Shown here: piece by piece, positions 37,101 to 47,864 of the stretch | Numbering within the stretch: the first letter of the stretch is position 1 | Layout of the letters: each line of letters opens with the position of its first letter | Assembly: GCA_002943765.1 (NCBI GenBank) | Contig: PQWQ01000008.1 | Coordinates: 1,488,001-1,552,000, forward strand | Source of the DNA: Psoroptes ovis | Lineage: Eukaryota; Arthropoda; Arachnida; Sarcoptiformes; Psoroptidae | Length of the DNA: 64,000 nucleotides | Direction of reading: 5' to 3' | The notes under the pieces: model-generated | The model's database searches: none | Seen by the model: only the letters and a program-made list of their open reading frames with translations | What the model was told of the DNA's origin: nothing | Position numbers and translations under genes: made by a program

Positions 37101-40100
37101 ATCATAATCATAGCAATCAAAGCAATAATCGTAATAATAATAATGAAAATCGTCGTCAATATGTACGTAATATGATCAATGATATATTGAAAACGCGTTA
37201 TAAAGAATTGTCGAAAGAAGAAAAAGAAACAATTGAATCTTATAGTGAAATTGTAAAATTATCGAAACGTATTGAACAAGAACTGTTCAACATTCATCAT
37301 ACGGTTAATTCAAAATATCAAACCAAATCACGATCACTGATATTCAATCTAAAAGATTCGAAAAATACTCTGTTTCGTAAAGTATTATTAGGAACAGTTA
37401 CACCTGAACGACTGGTATCAATGTCCCCAGAAGAATTGGCAAGCGCCGAACTGTCACGTTGGCGTGAACATGAAAAGAAAACAATGATACAATTGATTAC
37501 ACGTGATGCATTTGAACAGGCAAATCATCAACAAAATATTGTCAAGAAGACTCATAAAGGTGAAGAATGTATCCAGGATAATGATGTTGTTGGCGTTAGC
37601 AGTACGAATTTAAATATATTAGAGTTGCAAACCAATTTATTATCATCCAACGATAATGAAGGTGATGATCAACCGTCTAATTCATTAAACGATACAGCTG
37701 ATACTGTCGCAAATGACTCAATGACAGATGATCAACATTCATCTGTCAATAATAGTGTCAATGAGGATTCAATAATTAATGATATATCATTGTTAGATAC
37801 TTCAGTATCGTCATCATTATCATTAGATTTAAATCAATCAACAGCAGCGACATCATCTTCGACAACTTCTGTACCGATATCACCAATAATTAGGCAGAAA
37901 TCAGAAACAGAAACACCAGCTGTAACGACGCCTACGGTTGTAAAATCACAACCAAAACGTGTTCGTGTGGAAAACGATTCATTCAATGAATTTCTTAAAG
38001 AAACTGATAGAAAATTGACTGAAAAAATACTTCAAGAACTAAATCAACATGTACCAATATCAGATTCTGATAATAATAGTAATAATAATTCAAATTCAAA
38101 TGATGGCGATCATACAGATAATTCATCATCCGCAAAATCATTGAATGAAAATGATTCTAAATCACATCTAAATGATCATCAGCAAACATCATCAAAGCAT
38201 ACCATGTCCACATCACAACCACCGACAAATAAACCCATATGGAAAGGTCAAATATTTATGCAAGATGTTGCGAAATTTTTGGCCACAATTCAAATACTGA
38301 CTGGAAACATGTCCGAAGTTAAACATCATCTTCGAGTGAGTAATGTTTTCTGTGTGTAATTTGGTTGATTTTTAATTGTTTTGTTTTTTTAAATTAGCAC
38401 GATTACATGGAACAAATAACTGTTTGTGGCCGTATAGCACCTGAACAAGCATTAGATTATATTGAAAAATTGAAAATTTCCAAACATTCAGAGATAATTT
38501 TGTTGAAATTTCTATGGACAACACGTGAAGAACGTACTGGTTATGATGCATTTTTCAATTATTTAGTTAGCCGTAATCGTTTAGGTGTTGTTTATTTGAA
38601 ACAACAACAGCCTAGTTCATCAAATGGTGGACAAACGAATTTGGCATTATATAAAGATTTTTATATAATGCCATTGGCGTCGAATAATGATGTGCCAGAA
38701 ATATTGATGCCACATAATAATCAACAAATATCATCGAGCAATAATAATGGTAAGATTTAATTTTAATTCGATTTTCGAATCAGCTGATCATTTTGATGTT
38801 TTGTTTTTGTTCTTTTTCTTCCACTTCCAGTAAATTTCCTCAATGAAATTGGTAAAAAAAATCATCGACCAAATTTATTGCTTGGCATATTAGTTAAAAC
38901 ACGTAAATCTTCTTCATCGTCTTCATCATCATCATCGACAACATCGACAATGTCTTCATCAACAAGCAGCAATAATTCATCGACAAACGCAACAAATTCG
39001 AATGCACATTCAAATCTATTGAACCAAAATTCAGATTCTGTGAGTTGTTTGAATTATTTGATTGAATTTCTTTAATTTAATCTCTTATTTTTATTTAGCC
39101 ATCTGTAAATGAACGATCATATACACCGCCATTGACATCATCATCATATCATGATACTGATGATGGATCATATACGCCTCCACCATTACCATCATCATCA
39201 TCTTCATCGAAATATGTTCCATCGAAACAATCGACAATAAAAAATGATCTCAAATCATTACATGATGAAGAAAAATTAAACAATATGATTGATAATGTAC
39301 AGACAAGCAAAAATCCAATCGAAATGACTGCATCAATATTGAATGCAATTGTTGAGACTAATAATCTAGAGTTGCAAGGAAAATTATTGAATAAATTACA
39401 TGCAAATATTGATAATAAATTACAAAATACAATGGATACAGTATCAGCAGCAACTGCAACTGCATCACTATCATCAATGACACAAGCACAATCACATAGC
39501 AATAATCAATTATTATCAAATACGAATCCAATTAATTCTAGTTCAACAATGACAATGAATAATTTGATGACAAATATAAAAAATATTCAATTACCAGATA
39601 ATCTCAAAGATATATTGAAAAATGTACAAGAAAAAACGGCCAAAGTTGTTGATGCTGAACAATTTATCAAAATGAGCAATAACAATAATAACTCGTTATA
39701 TTCGAATGGTGATTACAATCTTAATCTATTTTTGAATTTGAATTAATTTTTTCTTTTATTTTAATTCAATAGTTCAAACACAACAAAATAATGTATCATT
39801 TAATGATCCAAGATTACGGCCACAAACAAGTGTTGGCACCAATAAAAATGCCACATTATCAGCAGCTGTAGCAGCATCAATGACCAAAGATGAGCTATTA
39901 CAAAAAGCACAAGAACAAATGGCTGCATTGGCTAAAATGGAATATCAACAACATCAACATCAGCAGCCGCTGCATCATCCAAATTCAATAATAAACAATG
40001 AAAGTGTTGTTGGTGATGGTTCACCATATCAACATCATCATCATCATTCACAACAACAACAACATCATCCACCACATCATCATCATAATTCACATCAGCC

Positions 40101-40215
40101 ATATGCTTCGCATCATCATCATCATCATCAACAACAACAACAACAGCCACAACATCAATCGACGACAGTGTCATCGAATCGTAAAATTAGTTTTCAATGG
40201 AAAAAAAAGAAATAA
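34133..40215 (+). CDS. DIDO1: PHD-TFIIS-M-SPOC protein of the DIDO1/PHF3 family
   Basis: Nine exons: 34133-34483, 34564-34633, 34706-35354, 35419-35519, 35583-38335, 38398-38749, 38831-39039, 39099-39708 and 39773-40215. They join in frame to 5538 nt (1845 aa); introns are 59-81 bp. A Cys4-His-Cys3 PHD finger is at residues 357-406 (C358, C360, C372, C375, H380, C383, C403, C406). A second Cys cluster, CPNCHSQ...YCNHEC, sits near residues 730-765. The TFIIS central domain is at about 914-1030 (SLIFNLKDSKNTLFRKVLLG, then LSRWRE). A SPOC domain is at about 1274-1451 (VCGRIAPEQALDYIEK, HRPNLLLGILV), interrupted by an N/Q/S-rich loop. Known family role: nuclear, chromatin-reading, RNA polymerase II C-terminal-domain binding regulators of elongation and RNA processing (DIDO1, PHF3, SPOCD1; fly pps). 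Long Ser/Asn/Asp/His runs fill the linkers. I cannot separate DIDO1 from PHF3 orthology from domains alone, so the symbol is approximate. Confidence 0.93.
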
Positions 40216-40764
40216 CAGAAAATTTAATGAAAGATTATACCTTTTTTCGATCTCTTGTCTCTGAGTAAATAATACATATTCAAATATTAGGTTGTCCGGA
40301 AAGTTCTGGCCGATTTTCATGAACAACTCTATCGGATTAAGCAGAATTAACTTTTCGGACAACCTAATATGTATCTTGAATGTAAAATTACACGAAAATT
40401 TCGAAAACATACTGACAAACAAATACCAGCGAGCAGTCACTCATAAAAGAAACATGGATGAAAACTCGAACATTTTCTTTTGTTTACTATCACCAATATT
40501 ATTCATATTATAATTATTACTCATTTAAACACACACAGACACACACACAAACACAACGAATTTAGAGCATTTAATTGATTGATTGATTTTTTTTTCTCAA
40601 ATTTCATTTTTTTCATTCATTTTGTTAATTTTATTTTACTTTTTTTTCTCTTTTCTTCTTTTTTTTAATGTAAATAATGATGATAATGAATGATCGATGA
40701 ATAATAAAAAAAAACAAATGGTTTGATGTGTAATTGACAAATCAATGTTTACATTTTGATTGAA
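40216..40764. other. Convergent 3' intergenic region
   Basis: 549 bp between the stop of the DIDO1/PHF3-like gene (+) and the stop of the small membrane protein gene (-). It contains a MITE at 40287-40367 and, for the plus strand, an AATAAA at 40703-40708 that would place the MITE inside the 3' UTR. Confidence 0.6.
40287..40367. mobile_element. Mariner-type MITE in a probable 3' UTR
   Basis: TTAGGTTGTCCGGAAAGTTC to AACTTTTCGGACAACCTAA, 81 bp, TA on both sides. The core CAACTCTATCGGATTAAGC matches the copy at 28525. It begins 71 bp after the DIDO1/PHF3-like stop codon. Confidence 0.9.
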
Positions 40765-41242
40765 TCAGATGAGCATTTGATACGTTTCATCGGTGGTTTT
40801 TGCATTTTGCAGCTGTTTTGGCTGCTGATACTGCTCGAAATGTTCAAGATTTTCGGTTGATTCGAATGTTGATGATCGACAATGGCCATAAATTGATGAT
40901 AATAATTGATACGTTGACCATAAAATGATTAAAAATACGATCAACGATATCGAATAACAAATGAAATGCCATATTGATTCGTTGACATAATCGCAGCAAA
41001 TGTTTTCACCACAGCAAAACTGATTTGATTTAATAGAAAATATGGTTGAATTGAATTAAATTTGATTATGATCAGAAAATGGATTAAATGGTTACCTGTT
41101 CGGAATTACAGAGATCATTATCACAATAATATGCCTGAACGTAATCAATATGATCAATGATCATTGATAATATCGATAATATTGAAATGATTCGGATTCT
41201 GATCATTGAATGCATCGATTGAATGTTAATGTCCATGTTCAT
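40765..41242 (-). CDS. Small cysteine-rich single-pass membrane protein
   Basis: Two exons on the minus strand, 41242-41096 and 41019-40765, join in phase 0 to 402 nt (133 aa). Residues about 12-37 are a hydrophobic signal peptide (IRIRIISILSILSMII). A short extracellular part follows with six Cys in a compact pattern: C40, C45, C51, C52, C57, C58 (YYCDNDLCN, then FCCGENICC). A membrane segment runs from about 65 to 87, then a cytoplasmic tail of about 45 residues rich in Glu, Gln and Thr. The C-CC-CC pattern just before a membrane helix resembles the WBP1/VOPP1/Shisa-like group of small membrane proteins, but the tail lacks a clear PPxY motif. Family membership is therefore inference. A second in-frame ATG lies at 41236. 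Both exons are too short to stand out as open frames, and the gene model rests on the splice match and the signal/Cys/TM architecture. Confidence 0.75.
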
Positions 41243-41612
41243 TGTTTATTGGTTATTTGATAAAATTTTCCATGGTTCGAGCTCGGTTCCACAGGCTTGC
41301 CGATGATCGTTGGATGATTAATCGATTGAAAATGGTTATTGTCAATTTAAATTTGCAAAAGTATAAGGTATAAACCAAGGGCTATACATGTATTGAAATA
41401 TTGTTTTCATTTGTTTTGTTTATTGTGATTTATTGAGCCCAATTGATGACATGCGTGTCATCTATATATGTGTTTGTCAAATGAAATGATTTATTTAAAA
41501 GGGTGATACCCTTTGTTTTTATTTTAAAAAATTCGAATTACACGTAAAGAATTACAAATTATGATCATGATAATTTCCGAATCAAATCAAATCACATCAA
41601 GATCATCGATCA

Positions 41613-42436
41613 TCACATGAAGAGTCCACCCGATATCTGTACGGTAGCACCGGTTATATACGAACTTTGCGGCGAAAGCAGAAATTTGATCGTTTCGGCC
41701 ACTTCTTCAGGTCGTCCCATACGTTGTAATGGTGTAAGGTAAAGCATACCTTGCATGACTATAAAACAAAGGTGGTGGTCAGTTGATTTGATTCAAAGAT
41801 TCGAATCTACTTACTATGTTCGGGAACCGTTTCGACCATTGGTGTTTCAATGAATCCCGGTACAACCGTATTACAACGGATATTAAATTTACCCATTTCA
41901 CGTGCAACAGTTCGAGTCAAGCCTTCAACAGCTGCTTTCGATGCAACATAATTCACTTGTCCCATATTACCAATCTTGGCACTGATACTACTAAAATTAA
42001 CAATTGATCCACCATCATTTTTCTTCGCTTCAATCATCGTCTTGCAAGCTAATTGCGTGGTATAAAACGTTCCTTTAACTGTTACATCGAGGACATCGTC
42101 AAAATCCTGGGCCGTCATATCAATCATCCAACCATCACGGGTAATGCCGGCTGAATTGACCAACAATGTTACGGCTTCATTTTGACCATATGTTTTCGTT
42201 ACTTGATCGAACATTGATCGAATCGAATCTTGTTTTGCTACGTCGATTTCCAACGATAAATGTTGTTGACCATTGTTTTTGTTATCTTCATTGATTAATT
42301 TCAATGTTTCATTTGCATTATTCAAATTACGATCGGCCACGATGATCGAAGCATTTTCTTTGGCCAACAGCCGACAAGTTGCACGGCCAATACCTGAACC
42401 ACCACCGGTAACGATTGCGATACGATTTGCGAACAT
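41613..42436 (-). CDS. HSD17B8: Short-chain dehydrogenase, HSD17B8-like
   Basis: Two exons, 42436-41815 and 41758-41613, joined through a 56 bp intron to 768 nt (255 aa), close to the 261 aa of the human protein. The Rossmann motif TGGGSGIG is at residues 10-17, followed by NSAG (94-97) and the catalytic Ser150, Tyr163 and Lys167 (YVASK). The segment IRCNTVVPGFIETPM and the C-terminal GGLFM match HSD17B8 particularly well. Known role of that enzyme: NAD-dependent 17-beta-hydroxysteroid / 3-ketoacyl-ACP reductase activity, the alpha subunit of mitochondrial ketoacyl reductase in type II fatty acid synthesis. CBR4 is the partner and close relative, so it is the main alternative. The gene is divergent from PIGA, with 258 bp between start codons. 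Confidence 0.92.
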
Positions 42437-42694
42437 ATTGACGAGATTTGCGTTGATTTCAGCTCAAATTTCCAAGTAAATCAATTGATCAATCAAAGAC
42501 CTAAACCTCATAAAATAACAGGTACACACACACATTGTTTTTAATGCGCATGCGCGCATATGTTTGAAATGTAAACAAATCAAATCACGTGATTTGAGTT
42601 ATGATGGTTATCAAATCATTGATTTGAATTAATTTTTGTGATAAAATTTCATTCAATTTTGACATATCAAATTAGAAATTTATTCCGCCCGAAA
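42437..42694. promoter_or_regulatory. Bidirectional promoter region, HSD17B8-like / PIGA
   Basis: 258 bp between divergent start codons. It contains the perfect palindrome GCGCATGCGC at 42546-42555, which is the NRF1/erect-wing consensus, and TCACGTGA at 42585-42592, an E-box/M-box palindrome. Both suit constitutive metabolic genes. Binding is inferred from sequence only. Confidence 0.7.
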
Positions 42695-44221
42695 ATGTAT
42701 CGGATCTGGTGAGTCTGAATCTAAGGGTTAAAGGTCCTTGGCTTAATTTACTCTGTCTTCCTTAGCATGGCCTCAGATTTCTTTTATCCAAACATTGGCG
42801 GCGTGGAAAGCCACATTTATCAATTATCACAACGATTCTTGCAAAATGGCCACAAAATTATCGTCATAACACATGCATACGATGACCGTATCGGCATTCG
42901 ATACATGACCAATGGTCTCAAAGTTTATTATCTTCCATTTTTAGTCGTTTATAATCAATGTACCCTTCCAACATTGTTTCAAAGTTTTCCATTGATTCGT
43001 TATATCCTCATACGTGAACAAATCAATATTGTACATGGACATTCTGCATTCAGCGCTCTAGCACATGAAGTAATGTTTCATGCTAAAACCCTTGGCCTTA
43101 AAACGGTGTTCACTGATCATTCGTTGTTTGGTTTTGCTGATTCCAGTGCAATTATTACGAATAAATTGCTCAAAGTTATGTTGTCGGTTTGTAACCGGGT
43201 CATTTGTGTGTCGCATACTGGGTCAGTAATAACCCTTTAAAGCCTTTGACCTCATAAATTAATTCTTTGATTGATTTCAGCAAAGAAAATACAGCATTAC
43301 GTGCCGGTGTTGATCCACATCGAATATTCGTTATTCCACATCCAGTCGATACGGATATATTTCGGCCACGATCAACCATCGATGATGAATCGATTAATCA
43401 AAGTGATAATTGTAAGGGTTACGACCTTTTGATTTGTAATCGATCATTGACTAATTGTGTTTTTGAAATTTTTTTGATCAGTAACCATAGTGGTCCTTTC
43501 AAGATTAGTATATCGTAAAGGTATTGACCTGTTGGCCGGTGTCATACCGCAAATATGTAAACAATATCCACGGATAAAATTTTTGATCGGTGGTGAAGGA
43601 CCGAAACGAATCGTGTTGGAAGAAATGATCGAACGACATTCACTGCAGAACCGTATCCAGCTAGTAGGTCATGTAAATCCGGACAATGTCCGAAACATAA
43701 TGATACAAGGTGATATATTCCTCAATTGTTCGCTGACCGAAGCATTTTGCATTGCCATAATCGAAGCGGCAGCATGTGGCCTACAAATTGTAAGCACCAA
43801 AGTTGGTGGCGTACCCGAGGTACTGCCCGAAGAATTCATATGGTTTGCTGAACCATCAGTTAATGGTCTTTATGATTGCTTAGTGAAAGCAATCGATGAT
43901 CGCCGTAATGGCCGAATACTGTCACCGAAACGTTCACACGAATTGGTTAAATCCTTTTATCAATGGAATGATATCGTCAGGCGTATAACATATGTTTATG
44001 AATCCGTCGAATCAGATCCAATCGATACGATCGATATGCGAATGAAAAAATTTTGGAATTTTGATTTCGTTACAGGGATGTTTTATTTATTCATAACAAT
44101 TATTGATCATTTTATGTTGAAATTTTTCGAATACTTGGTACCTGAATCAATGATTGAATTAGTACCGGAATTTGATTATGAAGATTTCATGAACGAATCT
44201 AATGGTAAAAACAAGGGGTAA
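42695..44221 (+). CDS. PIGA: Phosphatidylinositol N-acetylglucosaminyltransferase subunit A
   Basis: Four exons: 42695-42708, 42766-43221, 43281-43411 and 43482-44221. They join in frame to 1341 nt (446 aa; human 484), with introns of 57-70 bp. Exon 1 codes for only four and two-thirds residues; the join gives MYRICMASDFFYPNIGGVES, the PIGA N-terminus. GT-B family 4 signatures follow: FTDHSLFGFAD, then SRLVYRKGIDLL and GGEGPKR. The EX7E motif is at Glu287 and Glu295 (EAFCIAIIE), and VGGVPEVLPE follows. A C-terminal membrane helix spans about 397-420. Known role: catalytic subunit of the ER-membrane GPI-GlcNAc transferase, which moves GlcNAc from UDP-GlcNAc to phosphatidylinositol in the first step of GPI-anchor synthesis. 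It shares a promoter region with the HSD17B8-like gene. No defects are seen. Confidence 0.97.
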
Positions 44222-44408
44222 AATGACCAAGATTAAGATCAAATCGAATGAATTAACAAGTGATTAATGAATAACATGAAGATGATCAGCGGAAATCAAT
44301 CAATTTCGAAGGTATTTGCACTAAAATCGTTCATTTGTTTCGAATGAGTATGATTAAGATTATTGCACGTCCATTTTCTTTGATATTTTAAATGAATTCA
44401 CCATAAAT
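44222..44408. other. Convergent 3' gap between PIGA and ELMOD
   Basis: Only 187 bp separate the two stop codons, so the 3' UTRs probably overlap or nearly meet. Nothing else is seen. Confidence 0.7.
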
Positions 44409-45486
44409 TCAAAGTGTTTCCAAATATGGATCCCAACAAAACTTGGCATTATCATTGTTCAACTTTTCAATGACAGCTGATTCAAATTTATTACGAATAT
44501 GATTAAATTCCATAACGGATTCCGGTTTTGAACGTATCCATAGTTTATCGAATGATACGAATAAATATGCTTTGATAAATTGAATTTAAATGAAGATGAC
44601 ATTGAAATTGTTTGAATTATTGAAAATATTCAACGAAACTTACCATAAATTTTATGAAAATCTTCAATAACATACAACCGTTGTTCAGCATTAAACAAAT
44701 GTGTTTTCAAATAATTTGTTTTCAACAAATTCAGTGCTAAATAAGTGATATTAATACCGACAGCACCGAATGGATAACCATATTTTGGATGTAATGAATT
44801 ACCGAGAATATTTCGTGCATATTCACGAAATACAGTTGAAAAGAATACGAGATTTTCCAACGATAAAAGGCCCATACCACGAAAATCTGTTGATGGATCA
44901 CTGCCTTGAAAACCAATATCCATCCATTGTTTACTGATCAGTGATTCAAGTTGACGATCGGGGCATAAATTTTCCCATAATGTTTTCAACAGTTTTTGAT
45001 GTGATTCATTCGCCGGATCATACGAGATTGAACGTATACGTTCTAAACGTTCAATTAGCTGTCGATAACCATAAATTTGTACCAAACTAATACGATATGG
45101 TTGTATGAAATCGGTGTGTATTGATGTATTAATACATTTGGTTACCAGTGTTGCTTCGATTGCTTTTTCAATTGTATTCCAATTTTCTTGTAGTTGATCC
45201 GACGAAGCTAATGCAGTTAATTCGCTGTCTATTTTTTGCAATACAGGTGATCTTGATAGTTGAATGGATTTTTCTGGTGAAATTAAAGGGTTAATTAATC
45301 ATTTGAAATGATCAAAATGTACAAACCAATCGATTTTGTTCGATAAGCCGTTGAATAATTTGCATAACAAATACGTTGTAGTTCACAAAGTCCAGTGGTA
45401 CGACGGAGAAATCCTTTCAATAGTTTACGGCAAAAGAAATATGTGACCGTCAAGAGATAATTGTATAGTCTTCCGATCATGAACAT
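44409..45486 (-). CDS. ELMOD2: ELMO domain-containing protein (ELMOD family)
   Basis: Three exons on the minus strand, 45486-45327, 45273-44644 and 44569-44409. They join in frame to 951 nt (316 aa), near the size of ELMOD1/2 (about 293-334 aa). The start MFMIGRLYNYLL is the only ATG that aligns with family N-termini, and FLRRTTGLCELQRIC follows as in ELMOD2. The ELMO domain is at about 110-290, with WMDIGFQGSDPSTDFRGMG at 170-188. The invariant Arg at about 185 in the DFRGMG motif is the residue needed for GAP activity in this family. Known role: GTPase-activating protein for ARL2/ARF-type GTPases at ER, Golgi and mitochondria, or lipid droplets for ELMOD2. I cannot tell ELMOD1, 2 and 3 apart here. 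Introns are 53 and 74 bp. Confidence 0.93.
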
Positions 45487-47864
45487 TGTTTCGTTGTTGG
45501 TGGGTTGTTTTGGGCTGTTTGAAGGTCGGTAATCGCTTAAATTGATTATTGTTCCAAATACTTGTTTCGATCGATTGTAGCCTCGAGACAAATCGTGGAT
45601 CAATGTCGGAGCGTTCGAAATTGAAGAAAGTATCTTCCAAGAAGGAATTTAGGCTTTCCTTGGAAGTCTTTCGTCCTAAGATTTTTAAATGTCAAATTGA
45701 ATTTTGGTCAAATTCTGGTTTGTTTTGATTTTTTCCATTTAAAATATTGTCGTCTGTTTCCATCGTGATGACTATTTACACGTAAAGTATTCGATTAATG
45801 TGAAAATAGTTGCTCACCTAATTTATGTTTCTAAACCATACAATAGTCAATGGCCGATTATATTCGGTATTACTTTCACGCCATAATCCTTCCTAACCCG
45901 AGCGTGACTCGGGAATTAACAACTGCTGTCACACAAGAGTCAACAGCTTCACAAGCGATTATCAAACAATGTTGCGACCGGTAAGTGGGTCGATTTCAAG
46001 GGAAAATCATAAAAGAAGAGGTTTCCTTTACATTTGTTTGTTTTTACATTTACGTAGCCAAAATTATTGATCACTGTCTATTTCTGAGGTTTTATTGATC
46101 GTATCATTTGAGCATACCAAAAAATTGGGCCAAAAATTTTCTTCATCAAAAATAATCGATTGTTTTTTTTAGACGCGATTAATCGATTCGAATGTTTTTT
46201 TTTCTTTTTGTTTTAGCGCGAAATTCGAAAAAAATTTTCTGGGAAATTCCAAGAAAATTTCCGAGAGCCGAAATTCAAACAAAGAACAATCAATTAATCC
46301 TTTGATTCGCTTTAATCTGCGAAATTGGGCCAAAGTAATTGTTTCTTGTCAATCGTACTGAAATGACAATGCTCCCGTAGATGTAAATATCAAAGTCAAT
46401 TCATGAAAATATCATCAATGGTTTCCCGGTGGTGATCAATTGAAAAAACAATTGAATTGAATTGAATTGAATTCAATGAATGAATAAATAACCACCACAA
46501 CCACCACCACCACCATTATCATTGTCTATAAATGGTCAACAAACAAAGCAACAAGAAACTAAACTAAATTAAGCTAAACTAAAACTAAACTACATTAAAT
46601 AACTACTGACAGTTTTAACAAATAGAACACTTAACAAACAGTTTATACAGTTTTCTATGGCGAAACAAACGGAAAAAACGGGATTTTTCCATTCAATTCA
46701 TCCAATTTTAATTCATTTTAATTCAAAAATTCATTCAAAAATCTTTGAATTCACAAATAGCCAAAGTCTCTTGTATGTTTGTAAACAACATTTAATATAA
46801 GCATGTCGAGCATCCAGTAAGTATATGAATGAATAAATAAATAAATAAATTGAAATGGCCAAAATTGAAACAAAAACATGTTTTTCATTAAAGCGTTGGT
46901 TCAAAACGATAAATAAACACTGTGTTATATAATGTGTGTTGTGTTTCATTTTGGAAAGTACAAAAATATCGAATCAAGTCAACAGTTAACAGTATTAAGT
47001 ATGGAAATTGTTTATTAATATTTATTTAGGTTGTCCGATAAGTTTTTGCAGATTTTCGAATGAAAAAAAATTTGAAAAACAGCAAGAACTTATGGGACAA
47101 CGTAAATATATTTGGCTAAACTCTAAAACAGTTTTTTTTTATTATTTACAGGACTATGTCAGTGCTATGAGCCAACAATTTATTATTATTATTACCATCA
47201 ATTTAATGACTCTTTGTCGTGTGTGTGTGTGTTATGATGTCCGAACATATGAAATTTTCGAAGGAAATTTTTGATTTTCTTTGAGTGTGTTCTGCGTAGA
47301 AATATGTGTGTGTGGAAATAATTGAATGTAAACAACAACAATCACCGAAGAAATCAGATGGAAATTTCCCCATTGATTTAATATGAAACAAATTTGAAGA
47401 AAATCTCAGCATTTTCAAATGTACACACAGTCAAACAGTGTATTTTGGACTTGTTTTCATCATTATTTATCTTTGGCTGCCTGCCTGCCTGTTTGTTTTG
47501 TTTTGATTCGATTGTGTTTGTGTTTGATTGAATGAATGACCAGTTGGCATACATTTAATGATGTTTGTTTGATTCATTTATTTATCTGTTTTTACATGTT
47601 TATTCACATGTTTATCAAGTTTTTATCTTCCCATGTTTTATTGATCGACTTGATTGAATCATCTTCAATTAATGATTATTGTTGTATTGGTCAAAACAAA
47701 TTAACACCAATTAATCAACACAGAAACAAATTAATTTCAATTTCAATTGTTTCAATTAGTGTTTTTTGGTTGAATTTACCACAGTTTAATTCAGTTTGAT
47801 TCGATTTAATTCAGTTGAATTTGATTTAATTCAAATTTGATTTGATTTTGATTCAAAGTGAAAA
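45487..47864. other. Intergenic region between ELMOD and the large gene
   Basis: Divergent spacing (ELMOD minus, large gene plus). No coding potential that I trust. It contains a MITE at 47026-47105, a run of tetra- and trinucleotide repeats, and a degenerate TTTAATTCAGTT repeat (47780-47858) directly before the ATG at 47865, probably 5' UTR. Confidence 0.6.
47026..47105. mobile_element. Mariner-type MITE, hybrid ends
   Basis: The left end TTAGGTTGTCCGATAAGTTT has the GTCCG form. The right end AACTTATGGGACAACGTAA has the GGGAC form, so the two ends belong to different subfamily types. Confidence 0.8.

Noticed and set aside
41270..41310. GGTTCGAGCTCGGTTCC as a tRNA B-box
   Set aside because: No matching A-box, acceptor stem or cloverleaf could be drawn around it.
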